From Pseudomonas viridiflava (lineage in GTDB: Bacteria; Pseudomonadota; Gammaproteobacteria; Pseudomonadales; Pseudomonadaceae): a DNA stretch of 64,000 nucleotides. The stretch spans positions 124,001 through 188,000 of the forward strand of contig NZ_UUOC01000047.1 of the NCBI RefSeq assembly GCF_900590755.1, written 5' to 3'. Positions 53,211-61,973 of this stretch are shown piece after piece (within the stretch, counting starts at the first letter, position 1; every line of letters starts with the position of its first letter). The translations under genes were made by a program, and so were the position numbers. Under the pieces are notes generated by a model. That model searched no databases, was not told where the DNA came from, and saw nothing but the letters and a program-made list of their open reading frames with translations.

Positions 53211-53415
53211 CTTGCGCGACAGCGTCCAGCGCCCTCACCGAATACACCAGCGCTGCGCCCGCGCGAGGCTGATCGTGACTGCCAAAACTCGCAGCCTTCG
53301 GCAGCTCCTGCAGGGCACGCGCTTTCTCAGGCGCACCGCGATCCTGGAGCAATTGGAGGTTACGACGGTCGCGAAAGCGGTGTTTCTGACAAAACGCCCA
53401 TTCACCCTCCAACAT
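53182..53415 (-). CDS. Doubtful small ORF, possible unknown protein
   Basis: A 77-codon frame with Pseudomonas-like codon choice (many GCG, CTG, CAG) and a charged, plausible protein sequence (FCQKHRFRDRRNLQLLQDRG, ALQELPKAASFGSHDQP). It overlaps the 3' end of the diguanylate cyclase gene by 29 bases and has no clear Shine-Dalgarno. No family recognised. The rest of the gap 53211-53550 shows nothing further. Confidence 0.25.
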   Translation of the reverse strand: MLEGEWAFCQKHRFRDRRNLQLLQDRGAPEKARALQELPKAASFGSHDQPRAGAALVYSVRALDAVAQVTSETEPRR

Positions 53416-53550
53416 ATTTAGATACCAACCGCACTGAACTAAGGCTCTGTCCTCGCGCTCCTTTGCTATGCGCAGTCAACGCACCCCTGGGATGAGCCCG
53501 TGAATCCGCGCGGGTATCTATCTAGGGTCGCTGAACAATAAGGAGCCGCC

Positions 53551-53988
53551 GTGACCGTTACCACCCACCCCCTTTACCGCAGTACGCCGAGCCCCCTTCA
53601 CGGGATTTTGCTGGCCGGGACCGTTCCCCTGTTTCTGGGCGGTTTGCTGAGCGACATCGCCTATTACCAGAGCTACCAGATTCAGTGGAGCAACTTCGCC
53701 GCCTGGCTGATTGCGGGCGGCCTGTTGTTCTGTGGGCTGGCGCTGCTTTTCGCACTGGTCAATCTGATTCGGGCAGAGCAAAAGACCGGCCGGCCGCTGG
53801 TGTACTTCCTGCTGTTGCTGGTCACCTGGGTGCTCGGCCTGGTCAACGCCTTCGAGCATGCCAAAGACGCTTGGGCGGTGATGCCGTCGGGTCTGGTGTT
53901 GTCGGTGATCGTCACGGTGCTGGCCGTTGTGGCGGCATGGATCGGCTTGAGCAATCTCAACAACGTGCGCTCGGGAGGTGCCGAATGA
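53551..53988 (+). CDS. DUF2231 membrane protein
   Basis: Inner-membrane protein of 145 residues with four segments (LHGILLAGTVPLFLGGLLSD, FAAWLIAGGLLFCGLALLFA, LVYFLLLLVTWVLGLVNAFE, LVLSVIVTVLAVVAAWIGL). The N-terminal HPLYRSTPSPLHGILLAG is the DUF2231 signature. GTG 53551 follows AAGGAG. Its TGA overlaps the ATG of the sugar dehydrogenase (ATGA). The tight coupling suggests that it anchors or donates electrons for that enzyme, which is inference. Confidence 0.9.
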   Translation: MTVTTHPLYRSTPSPLHGILLAGTVPLFLGGLLSDIAYYQSYQIQWSNFAAWLIAGGLLFCGLALLFALVNLIRAEQKTGRPLVYFLLLLVTWVLGLVNAFEHAKDAWAVMPSGLVLSVIVTVLAVVAAWIGLSNLNNVRSGGAE

Positions 53989-55277
53989 AATATCCAGGTG
54001 CACTTACTGTTTTAAGCGTGGCGCTGCTGTTGAGCGCATGCGGTGGCGAAGCCGATAGCACACAGGCTCGCGGCCCGGACCCGAAACTGCCGGACCCGCA
54101 ACGCAGCCTGCTGCCCAGCATGAAGATTGCCGAACCGGCGCTCTGGGGCGATCAGAAACCAACGGTCCCAGAGGGTTACAGCATTACGGCCATCGCCACC
54201 GAGCTGGCCATTCCGCGTCAGACCCTGGTCCTGCCCAACGGCGACATCATCATCGCCGAGGGCCGTGGTGGCAGCGCCGCGAAGCTTAAACCCAAGGACG
54301 TCATCGCCAGCTACATCAAGGCCCAGGGCAACACCAAGGTCAAAGGCGGCAATCGTCTGACCCTGCTGCGCGATGCGGACGGCGACGGCACTTACGAGCT
54401 GAAAACAGTGTTCGCCGACAACCTCAACGCGCCTTACGGCCTGGCCTTTGCCGACGGCAAGCTGTACGTGGCCAACCAGGATGCGCTGGTGCGTTTCGAT
54501 TATGAAGAGGGCCAGACCAAGGCCAGCGGCACGCCGACTAAAATCACCGACCTGCCTTCGGCGATCAACCATCACTGGACCAAGTCCCTGACCATCAGTC
54601 CGGATGGCCGCTCGCTGTTCGTCGGCATCGGCTCCAACAGCAACGTTACCGAGCGCGGCATGGAGGTCGAACTTGATCGGGCCATGGTCTGGCAGATCGA
54701 TGCCGCGACCGGCGCCCACAAGCCGTATGCAACAGGCTTGCGCAACGCGACAGCCTTGACCATCGAGCCGGTGACCGGGCAACTGTGGACGGTGGTCAAC
54801 GAGCGTGACGAATTGGGCCCTGACCTGGTTCCCGACTACCTGACCTCGGTGCGCGAAGGTGCGTTCTACGGCTGGCCGTTCAGCTATTGGGGGCAGAAGG
54901 TCGACACCCGGGCGCAGCCGCAAAATCCGGCCAAAGTCGCCGCTGCAATCAAACCCGATTACAGCCTGGGTTCACACGTCGCCGCACTGGGTGTGAGCTT
55001 TTCCATTCCTGCCATGGGCGACAAGTTTGCCAGCGGCGCATTTGTCGGCGAGCACGGTAGCTGGAACCGCGACAATCCGGTGGGCTACAAGGTGATCTTT
55101 GTGCCGTTCAATAACGGCCGCCCCGCAGGTGAACCGGTGGACTTCGCCACAGGCTTCCGGGGTGCCGATGGCAAAACCCGTGGCCGTCCGGTGGGCGTCA
55201 CTGTTGACCCGAAAGGCGCGCTGATCATCGCCGACGACCTGGCGAATACGGTGTGGAGGGTCACGCGTAATCGTTGA
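53985..55277 (+). CDS. PQQ-type sugar (sorbosone) dehydrogenase, lipoprotein
   Basis: Periplasmic six-blade beta-propeller of 430 residues. The lipobox LLLSACGG puts acylated Cys at about 19. Propeller motifs: LNAPYGLAFADGKLYVANQD, HHWTKSLTISPDGRSLFVGI, RNATALTIEPVTGQLWTVVN and GEHGSWNRDNPVGYKVIFVP, which match the L-sorbosone/soluble aldose dehydrogenase family that oxidises aldoses with PQQ. The ATG at 53985 overlaps the DUF2231 stop. A frame running back to 53685 is a shadow of DUF2231. Confidence 0.92.
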   Translation: MKYPGALTVLSVALLLSACGGEADSTQARGPDPKLPDPQRSLLPSMKIAEPALWGDQKPTVPEGYSITAIATELAIPRQTLVLPNGDIIIAEGRGGSAAKLKPKDVIASYIKAQGNTKVKGGNRLTLLRDADGDGTYELKTVFADNLNAPYGLAFADGKLYVANQDALVRFDYEEGQTKASGTPTKITDLPSAINHHWTKSLTISPDGRSLFVGIGSNSNVTERGMEVELDRAMVWQIDAATGAHKPYATGLRNATALTIEPVTGQLWTVVNERDELGPDLVPDYLTSVREGAFYGWPFSYWGQKVDTRAQPQNPAKVAAAIKPDYSLGSHVAALGVSFSIPAMGDKFASGAFVGEHGSWNRDNPVGYKVIFVPFNNGRPAGEPVDFATGFRGADGKTRGRPVGVTVDPKGALIIADDLANTVWRVTRNR

Positions 55278-55293
55278 ATGATGCACAAAACCT

Positions 55294-55376
55294 TGTAGGG
55301 GCTGCCGAAGGCTGCGAACAGCGGAGTTTCAGTTACACCGCATTCGCAGCCCTCGTAACCTCGGTCAGCTCCTACA
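55294..55376. repeat. REP-type inverted pair (second type)
   Basis: TGTAGGGGCTGCCGAAGGCT (from 55294) then GCGAA is mirrored by TTCGCAGCC near 55344 and CAGCTCCTACA ending at 55376. It is a diverged pair of the TGTAGGAGC-type Pseudomonas REP between convergent genes. Confidence 0.85.
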
Positions 55377-55511
55377 GGTCCTGTATCCGCTGCGTGAAAG
55401 CGCGGCGTCAGGACGACGTAGTCCCTCGGGGCATCCGTCGGTGAGAATCACCCATACCTAAAACCGCAATGACAGCTCAAGCTGCCAAAGTTCAGCGCCA
55501 GGTACTGCGGA

Positions 55512-56315
55512 TCAGCACGGTGCAAGCGTTCCCGAAAAAACGGTTTCTACTGGACCGATAAGGTAGACCGGTCCGATACCATCCCATCGAACCGTTACGC
55601 TCCCGCCATCACATTCAACCTCGACACACGAGTCCAGCAGGCCGCGCCGCATCCCGTTGACCACTGCCCCACAGGAGCAGGAACCAGAACCGAGGGGTAT
55701 GCCGCCGCCACGCTCCCAGATCCGCAACCGAATATGCGTGCGGCTCAACACCTGGATGAAATGGACGTTTGTCTTGAGCGGGAACAGAGGATGCGTTTCA
55801 AGCTCCCTGCCGACTTTCGCAATATCAACAGTGCTCAAATCCTTCACAAAATAGCTGCAGTGCGGATTGCCCATGCTGCAAGCCGCGGGGCTGCCCGCAA
55901 TGGGCAACACAGCAGTATCGACTACCCGAGCCAACGGAATTTCCCGCCAGCCGAGCAGCGGCGTGCCCATGCTGACCGAAATCACGCCGATTGCACTTCG
56001 CTCGCAGTCAAGCAACCCACGAGCGGTGCGTAACACCACCGAAGTGCTGTTCAGCTCGCGCATCAACAGATCCGCCGCGCCCCGAGTTGCACTGCCACAC
56101 GCATCCAGTGTCGATCCGTCGGCATTCCAGAACATCAACCGCGCAACGGCATCGTCGCAATAGAGCATTACCGCCAGTTGATTGAATCCGATGCCCCGCT
56201 CCCGATCACCCAGCTTCCGAACCAGGTCAAACGTCACCGGGCTGATAGTATTGCGCGCATCGACGATGACGAAGTCGTCGCCATTGGCATGCATTTTATG
56301 GAAAGTCAGCAACAT
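55512..56315 (-). CDS. DapF-like epimerase with one catalytic Cys replaced by Ser
   Basis: Protein of 267 residues with the diaminopimelate-epimerase fold. The N-terminus FHKMHANGDDFVIVDAR matches the DapF opening (F-K-M-G-N-D), and the first catalytic site NADGSTLDACGSATR keeps Cys73. At the second site, where DapF reads GETLACGTGAC, this protein reads GIPLGSGSCSC, so Ser210 stands in for the catalytic Cys and Ile206 for the ligand Glu. It is unlikely to be the housekeeping DapF. It may be a racemase of another amino acid, or inactive. It is not near lysine genes. Start at ATG 56315. Confidence 0.82.
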   Translation of the reverse strand: MLLTFHKMHANGDDFVIVDARNTISPVTFDLVRKLGDRERGIGFNQLAVMLYCDDAVARLMFWNADGSTLDACGSATRGAADLLMRELNSTSVVLRTARGLLDCERSAIGVISVSMGTPLLGWREIPLARVVDTAVLPIAGSPAACSMGNPHCSYFVKDLSTVDIAKVGRELETHPLFPLKTNVHFIQVLSRTHIRLRIWERGGGIPLGSGSCSCGAVVNGMRRGLLDSCVEVECDGGSVTVRWDGIGPVYLIGPVETVFSGTLAPC

Positions 56316-56357
56316 GGCAGGCTCGGCAGCAAAACATTAATGGGCACCCCTGGCTTC

Positions 56358-56687
56358 TCAATCCACCACGAACAACTTCGCCCCTATCGCGGTAGATGAC
56401 CGGTGACCTTCCATATCATCGCCCACTTGATAACTCATTCCGGGGGTGAGGATGAATGTACGGCCATCCTCCAATTCGGTATGCAGTTCGCCTTCCAGGC
56501 ATAACAGGACGTGGCCCCTCCAGCACCAATGATCGGCCAGATAACCAGCGCTGTACTCCACCATGCGCACCCGCGTCGTCCCGAAGTTGCAGGTTCGCCA
56601 ACTGGCGGTGCCTGTCTCACCGGCATAGGTGACAGGTTCGATTGTCGACCAGTCGGTAGTGCCAAACGCAACGCCAGTGAGATCCAT
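56358..56687 (-). CDS. DHCW-motif cupin-fold protein
   Basis: Small cupin of 109 residues. The centre VEYSAGYLADHWCWRGHVLL and CLEGELHTELEDGRTF, then LTPGMSYQVGDDMEGHRSST, match the family named for its DHCW-like motif. Its function is unknown. GAGG lies 7 bases before ATG 56687. It is between the DapF-like and RidA genes on the same strand. Confidence 0.88.
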   Translation of the reverse strand: MDLTGVAFGTTDWSTIEPVTYAGETGTASWRTCNFGTTRVRMVEYSAGYLADHWCWRGHVLLCLEGELHTELEDGRTFILTPGMSYQVGDDMEGHRSSTAIGAKLFVVD

Positions 56688-56788
56688 CTTTTCGCCTCAT
56701 GCCAGATATCGGGAACGCGGACAGTATCAACCTGACGACACTGCTGACAGACACAGATCCTTTGCACTCACGGGATACAGCCTTGACG

Positions 56789-57217
56789 TCATGACAACGC
56801 AGCAACCCCATCGATCTCAATCTGCATTCCGCTCAGCGCCAGGCAAGGCACCGGGATCAACGTACAAACCGGCTTCATGCTCCCACCCCACGCCTGATCC
56901 AGCGCCTCAACCCAACTGCGCAGTTTGGCTTCGTTGTGGTCGACGATCAGCAAGGTCAACTTGAACACATCAGCAAACCCCGCACCTCTGGACTGCAGCG
57001 CCGTGCCCAGATTGGCCAACGCCTGTCGCGCCTGCTCGGCGAACTCCGATGAAAGCTGTCCTTGAGCGTCCTCCCCGCCCTGCCCGGCAATAAACATAAG
57101 CCGCGCCTGAGGGTTTAGCTCTGCAACGTGGGAATAGCCGTTCGGGCTGGGGTCGTAAAGGCCTTGAGGGTTGGAAAGTTGGAACGCGTTTGAATGGCTG
57201 GGCTTGGTCTGGGTCAT
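56789..57217 (-). CDS. RidA-family protein
   Basis: RidA/YjgF-fold protein of 142 residues: NPQGLYDPSPNGYSHVAELN, LMFIAGQGGEDAQGQLSSEF, and a C-terminal CLALSGMQIEIDGVAAL. The conserved Arg of imine deaminases (R in R-x-A/T-x-G before the last strand) is not clear here, so it may belong to a non-deaminating branch. It is divergent from dusA. Confidence 0.88.
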   Translation of the reverse strand: MTQTKPSHSNAFQLSNPQGLYDPSPNGYSHVAELNPQARLMFIAGQGGEDAQGQLSSEFAEQARQALANLGTALQSRGAGFADVFKLTLLIVDHNEAKLRSWVEALDQAWGGSMKPVCTLIPVPCLALSGMQIEIDGVAALS

Positions 57218-57491
57218 GGGCCTGCTCCTGATAAAGAGCGGCCAGTCTCGGACCTTGGGTTAGGTTGAGGTCAAGCCCGAGGACGGGTGGCTGTGGGTGC
57301 CAGTTCCGACAGGTTATTTGGGGTGAGAATAGACGGGGAGCAGGTATCCAAACGGGATATCTGGCTTTATGCTGCGGCCCCATGGGATGTGTCGGGGCAC
57401 CTTGCCCCCGCTCTGGTAAACTCCCCCCTTTCAAACCCGTGATCAGCCCCGACTGACACTGCCCATAATTGGTACAGATACGTTGAACACC

Positions 57492-58502
57492 ATGCTGCCC
57501 GAAGCCCTCAACAACCCCCGCCCTACCAGCCCCGAGCCCTCCCGCCGCTTCTCCGTCGCGCCGATGATGGATTGGACGGACAGACATTGCCGGTACTTCC
57601 TGCGCCTCCTGTCCAAGAACGCCCTGCTCTACACCGAGATGGTCACCACCGGCGCGTTGCTCAATGGCGATTCTCAGCGATTCCTGCAGCATGATGCGGC
57701 GGAGTATCCGTTGGCGTTGCAGTTGGGGGGCAGTGTTGCAGCGGATCTGGCGGCGTGTGCGCGGATGGCTGAGGTCGGTGGGTATGACGAGGTCAATCTG
57801 AATGTCGGCTGCCCGAGTGATCGGGTGCAGAACAATATGATTGGCGCCGTGTTGATGGGGCATCCGCAGTTGGTGGCTGATTGCGTCAAGGCCATGCGCG
57901 ACGCGGTGTCGATTCCAGTGACGGTCAAGCACCGGATCGGGATCAATGGTCGCGACAGTTACGAGCAGTTATGTGATTTCGTCGGTACCGTCCATGAGGC
58001 CGGTTGTACGAGTTTTACCGTGCATGCGCGGATTGCGATTCTGGAAGGCCTGTCGCCCAAGGAAAACCGCGATATCCCGCCGCTGCGCTATGACGTGGTC
58101 GCCCGGTTGAAACAAGACTTCCCAGACCTGGAAATCGTGCTCAATGGCGGGATCAAGACCCTCGAGCAATGCCATGAACATTTGCAGGTATTCGACGGCG
58201 TGATGCTGGGACGCGAGGCGTATCACAAGCCGTATCTACTGGCCGAGGTGGATCAACAGCTCTTTGGTAGCGACGCGCCGGTGATTTCTCGCGCTGAAGC
58301 CTTGGCGGCGATGCGGCCTTATATTGCCGGGCACATCGAAAGTGGCGGGTCGATGCACCACGTCACTCGCCATGTGCTGGGGTTGGGGACGGGTTTCCCT
58401 GGGGCGCGGCGCTTTCGGCAGTTACTGTCGGTGGACATCCACAAGACTCAGGACCCGTTGGCGCTGCTGGATCAGGCTGCCGGTCTGCTGGAAGGTCGTT
58501 AA
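57492..58502 (+). CDS. dusA: tRNA-dihydrouridine(20/20a) synthase DusA
   Basis: FMN-dependent enzyme of 336 residues that reduces U20/U20a in tRNA D-loops. The opening RRFSVAPMMDWTDRHCRYFL and the catalytic cysteine in NLNVGCPSDRVQNNMIGAVL are diagnostic for the DusA branch. The FMN-phosphate region is LNGGIKTLEQC with GVMLGREAYHKP. ATG 57492 is used; an in-frame TTG at 57483 would add three residues. It is followed by tal on the same strand. Confidence 0.95.
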   Translation: MLPEALNNPRPTSPEPSRRFSVAPMMDWTDRHCRYFLRLLSKNALLYTEMVTTGALLNGDSQRFLQHDAAEYPLALQLGGSVAADLAACARMAEVGGYDEVNLNVGCPSDRVQNNMIGAVLMGHPQLVADCVKAMRDAVSIPVTVKHRIGINGRDSYEQLCDFVGTVHEAGCTSFTVHARIAILEGLSPKENRDIPPLRYDVVARLKQDFPDLEIVLNGGIKTLEQCHEHLQVFDGVMLGREAYHKPYLLAEVDQQLFGSDAPVISRAEALAAMRPYIAGHIESGGSMHHVTRHVLGLGTGFPGARRFRQLLSVDIHKTQDPLALLDQAAGLLEGR

Positions 58503-58668
58503 AAGCGGGGAACAAGCAGGCCGCTCGGCGCTCCAATCAGTCTGGATCGAGTTTTCGCCTTCCCGGGCAGCAGGACGCCCTGTTCTGGCGCGTCGTTATG
58601 CTTTGCGCCCTTGAGTGGGCGGCAACGCTCGGGTAATGTCACTTAACCGCACAGGACAGAGCACGCTC

Positions 58669-59595
58669 ATGACTTCCAAGCTGGATCAACTCAAAGAATT
58701 CACCACCGTTGTTGCCGACACCGGCGACTTCGCTGCCATCGAAAAACTCAAACCCGTCGACGCCACGACCAACCCTTCCCTGCTGCTCAAGGCAGGCTCC
58801 AGCGACAGCAATGCTGAGCGCCTGCGAGAAGCTTTCAGCGGCAGTAACGGGGATATCGGTCTGGCCTCCGACCGTTTCGCGGTTGCCATCTGCCAGGAAA
58901 TCCTCAAGGTTGTGCCGGGCCGCGTTTCCACCGAAGTGGACGCTCGCCTTTCGTTCGACACCAATGCCTGTATCGAACGCGCAGAGCGCCTGATCGAGAT
59001 GTACGACCAGGCTGGCGTCAGCAAGGATCGCATCCTGATCAAGCTGGCCTCCACCTGGGAAGGCATCCGCGCAGCTGAAGTACTGGAAAAGAAAGGCATC
59101 CAGTGCAACCTGACGCTGCTGTTCTCGTTCGCTCAGGCACAGGCCTGTGCTGACGCTGGCGTGTTCCTGATCTCGCCGTTCGTAGGCCGCATCTACGACT
59201 GGTACAAGAAAGCCGAAGGCAAGGATTACGTAGGCGCAGAGGATCCGGGCGTGAAGTCCGTGAGCCGCATCTACAACTACTACAAGGCCAATGACTACAA
59301 GACCGTGGTCATGGGTGCCAGCTTCCGTAATCTGAGCCAGATCGAACAACTGGCCGGTTGCGATCGCCTGACCATCAGCCCGGATCTGTTGCAGAAACTA
59401 GCTGAAGACACCGGCACGCTGGAGCGCAAACTGGCTCCGGGCAATGCTGGCGAAGCGCGCCAGACGCTGACCGAGAGCCAATTCCGCTGGGCTTCCAACG
59501 AAGACGCGATGGCTACCGAGAAACTGGCTGAAGGCATCCGTCAGTTCGCTCGCGATCAGGAAAAACTCGAAGCGCTGCTACGCGCCAAGGTCTGA
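58669..59595 (+). CDS. tal: Transaldolase
   Basis: Pentose-phosphate-pathway transaldolase of 308 residues (TalB type). The signature [13 protein letters not shown] is at the N-terminus, and the Schiff-base lysine is in [23 protein letters not shown] 58669 ([20 protein letters not shown]) is the standard start; the frame open to 58615 is not part of it. A strong terminator follows at 59612. Confidence 0.96.
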   Translation: MTSKLDQLKEFTTVVADTGDFAAIEKLKPVDATTNPSLLLKAGSSDSNAERLREAFSGSNGDIGLASDRFAVAICQEILKVVPGRVSTEVDARLSFDTNACIERAERLIEMYDQAGVSKDRILIKLASTWEGIRAAEVLEKKGIQCNLTLLFSFAQAQACADAGVFLISPFVGRIYDWYKKAEGKDYVGAEDPGVKSVSRIYNYYKANDYKTVVMGASFRNLSQIEQLAGCDRLTISPDLLQKLAEDTGTLERKLAPGNAGEARQTLTESQFRWASNEDAMATEKLAEGIRQFARDQEKLEALLRAKV

Positions 59596-59611
59596 TCCGC
59601 ACGTGGAACGC

Positions 59612-59646
59612 AAAAGGGCGGCATCCTCACGGGTGCCGCCCTTTTT
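59612..59646 (+). terminator. Rho-independent terminator of tal
   Basis: AAAAGGGCGGCA pairs with TGCCGCCCTTTTT around a 10-base loop and ends in a T-run. The mirrored A-run also serves the convergent STAS gene. Confidence 0.92.
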
Positions 59647-59669
59647 AATGCCTGGGATTTACTGACTGA

Positions 59670-60152
59670 TCAGTGGCGCTCCAGCGCGTTCACCAGGTCA
59701 TGGAAAGCTTCGCGGTTGGAGTCGTTGAGGCCCATGAGGATCTTGTGCGCCTCCAGAACCTTGGCCTTGACCACTTCTTCGCACTGATCCTGGGACGGCA
59801 GATCCGTCAGGCACTCAGGGCGCGTCATTGGCCGATCAACGATATTGAACACCTGATCGAAACCCATCGACTGCAAAAGCCGAGTGATGTCTTCATGGGT
59901 GGTCACAAGTGTAGGCAACAGCCCGACTTTTTGCCGCGACAGAATCGACAGCTTGGCCAGCAGGCCGAGTGTCGTGCTGTCGATGCTGCGGGTTTCGGTG
60001 AGATCGATCACTACCGTCGAAAAATTCAGCGCAGTGAAGATCCTTTCAATAGTCGCATCCAAAGCCGAACACAGGGTCAGTCGTACTTCCCCAACGAACT
60101 TGAGGACAAAAGTGCCTTCCTGTTCGGCGAACTGGATTCTACCGGTACTCAT
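59670..60152 (-). CDS. rssC: STAS-domain anti-sigma-factor antagonist
   Basis: Protein of 160 residues. The STAS domain (about 1-100) has VVIDLTETRSIDSTTLGLLA with Ser59 as the likely phosphorylation site. The C-terminal 60 residues are an added helical part (HKILMGLNDSNREAFHDLVN). By gene order (tal - this - RssB-like - PilZ - mlaA) it corresponds to the gene called rssC in P. aeruginosa. Its ATG overlaps the RssB stop (4 bases), and the RssB phosphatase is the likely partner that dephosphorylates it. Confidence 0.9.
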   Translation of the reverse strand: MSTGRIQFAEQEGTFVLKFVGEVRLTLCSALDATIERIFTALNFSTVVIDLTETRSIDSTTLGLLAKLSILSRQKVGLLPTLVTTHEDITRLLQSMGFDQVFNIVDRPMTRPECLTDLPSQDQCEEVVKAKVLEAHKILMGLNDSNREAFHDLVNALERH

Positions 60153-61333
60153 TCAAGGTTCCTGCTCAACACTAACAAGGCGATATCATCCGGCATCTCC
60201 CCGAGCGTGGCCAATCCAAAAGTCTGGCGCAAGCCATCCAGGCTGCCACCCGCCGCTTTCACCAGTTCTGGCAATGCGGCCTCTTTCTCTTTGAGTGTAT
60301 CACCGGGCAGCAGATCGAGAATGCCATCAGACAACAGGGTCAGGCTGAAGGACTCGGGCAAGTCGATCACATGATCCTGATAGGTCGCCTCATTGAACAA
60401 ACCGACCGGCAAGCCACGGCCTTGCAAATAACGTGTTTCGTCCGGCGTATACAGCACAGGCAGCGGCAAATGGCCGCCGACCGCGTAGGTCAGCTGCCCG
60501 GACTCTTCATCAATCACACCGCCGACCATGGTCACGTGCTTGCCCAGCTTGCAGCTGATCAGCCCGCGATTGATATGACCTAGCACGTCTGAAGGCTTGA
60601 ATTCCGGAAGCGTACCGCCACGCTTGGACTCGAACAACAAGCGCGTGGTCATGAACTTCAACAACACGGTGATGAACGCAGAAGATGCGCCATGCCCGGA
60701 AACATCCGCCAGATAAAACGCTACCCGACGCTCATCCACCCGGAAATAATCGACGAAATCCCCGGACAGGTACAAAGACGGGATGATTTCATGGGAGAAG
60801 TTGAATTGATCAATCGACCAAGGCGTCGTCGGCAGCATGTTCATCTGCACCTGACGACCCGCGTCCTGGTCTTCCTGAAGCAGATGCAGGCTGGCTTCGA
60901 GTTCACGATTGGCGGTTTCAAGCTTCTGGCGGTAAACCTGGTTTTCCAGCATCAGGCGCGCACGATCCAGAGCCCGGCGCACGGAATGCTCCAGAACCGC
61001 GAGGTCTTCGAGAGGCTTGATCAGGTAGTCGGCTGCACCCAGGCGCAACGCTTCCACGGCATCGTTCATCACGCCGGCACCGGAAACCACGATCACAGGC
61101 GTCTCGGGCGCGATGGCGGTAACCTGACGAATCAGCTCAAGGCCGCCCATCTGCGGCATGCGCAGGTCGCAGATCACCAGATCGGGCTTGTCCTGCTCGA
61201 ATATCTGTATGCCCTGCAAGCCATTGGTTGCTTGCAGGACGCTGAAGCCACTGTCTTCCAAGTAGGCGGCAAGACTTGCGCGCACTACTTCGTCGTCATC
61301 GATTATCAGCAGCGTGGCACTGGTTTTCTGCAT
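60149..61333 (-). CDS. rssB: Response regulator with PP2C phosphatase output (RssB type)
   Basis: Protein of 394 residues. The receiver domain (about 8-125) has the acidic pocket IIDDDEVV, phospho-acceptor Asp56 in LVICDLRMP and the KPLEDL lysine. A coiled-coil follows (RARLMLENQVYRQKLETANR). The C-terminal PP2C/RsbU-like domain has YLADVSGHGASSAFITVLLK and LTLLSDGILDLLPGD. In pseudomonads it works with a STAS antagonist and takes part in general stress (RpoS) control. ATG 61333 gives the usual length; the frame extends to 61504 without similarity. Confidence 0.92.
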   Translation of the reverse strand: MQKTSATLLIIDDDEVVRASLAAYLEDSGFSVLQATNGLQGIQIFEQDKPDLVICDLRMPQMGGLELIRQVTAIAPETPVIVVSGAGVMNDAVEALRLGAADYLIKPLEDLAVLEHSVRRALDRARLMLENQVYRQKLETANRELEASLHLLQEDQDAGRQVQMNMLPTTPWSIDQFNFSHEIIPSLYLSGDFVDYFRVDERRVAFYLADVSGHGASSAFITVLLKFMTTRLLFESKRGGTLPEFKPSDVLGHINRGLISCKLGKHVTMVGGVIDEESGQLTYAVGGHLPLPVLYTPDETRYLQGRGLPVGLFNEATYQDHVIDLPESFSLTLLSDGILDLLPGDTLKEKEAALPELVKAAGGSLDGLRQTFGLATLGEMPDDIALLVLSRNLE

Positions 61334-61596
61334 GTGGGCAAACGGCGCCAGAGTAGGTTGGCGTAGGCAACCCGGTTCACGGGTTTGCGTACTGGATTCG
61401 CTTCTAGCCTCTCTGATCGCCCATTCGGACTTTTGATCCTGTACTGGCATTTCAGAGGTGCCCTTCAAGGCGCAGACGGTACTCCCATCCGACGGGCGTT
61501 TCAAGCACGCTCCGGTCGCCGATTTGCGTCTTTACATCGCAAATCGCTCAGAGTTATAAGAACCATGAATTCAGCAACGAAAACGAAGGACAAGAC

Positions 61597-61896
61597 ATGA
61601 GTCTCAATGATCGAAGCTACGAGGAGAAACGCGACTACATCCGCATGCGCGTGGATGCCGAAATCAGCTTGCTCTACGCAGGCCAGATCATTCCGGCTGT
61701 ATGCCTTGATCTGTCTAGCTCGGGCATGCAGGTACAGGCGCCACGTACGTTCAAGGTCGGCGACAAGCTCAGCGTTCGAATCGATTCCGACCATGCTGCA
61801 CTCAAAGGTCTGGAAGCCGAAACCGAGGTTGTTTGGGCGACAGACGAGCCTGACGGCGGACAAAAACTGGGCCTCAGCATCGTGTCCATGCGCTGA
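61597..61896 (+). CDS. PilZ-domain protein
   Basis: Single PilZ domain of 99 residues that would bind cyclic di-GMP. The RxxxR lead is in YEEKRDYIRMRVDAEISLLY, and the second motif is CLDLSSSGMQVQAPRTF (DxSxxG form). It is divergent from rssB, with GAAGGA before the ATG. The domain alone acts by contacting partner proteins. Confidence 0.92.
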   Translation: MSLNDRSYEEKRDYIRMRVDAEISLLYAGQIIPAVCLDLSSSGMQVQAPRTFKVGDKLSVRIDSDHAALKGLEAETEVVWATDEPDGGQKLGLSIVSMR

Positions 61897-61923
61897 ATCA
61901 GGCCGGAACTGGTTCACAACTGC

Positions 61924-61960
61924 AAAAAATAAAGGCGACCACAGGTCGCCTTTATTTTTT
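61924..61960. terminator. Bidirectional rho-independent terminator
   Basis: A 17-base perfect stem with an ACA loop (AAAGGCGACC / GGTCGCCTTT core), flanked by A-run and T-run, lies between the convergent PilZ and mlaA genes. It can work on both strands. Confidence 0.95.
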
Positions 61961-61973
61961 CACGCAACGGCGA

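Noticed and set aside
56970-57932. 320-codon antisense frame across the RidA and dusA starts
   Set aside because: It overlaps two well-supported genes and has no similarity.
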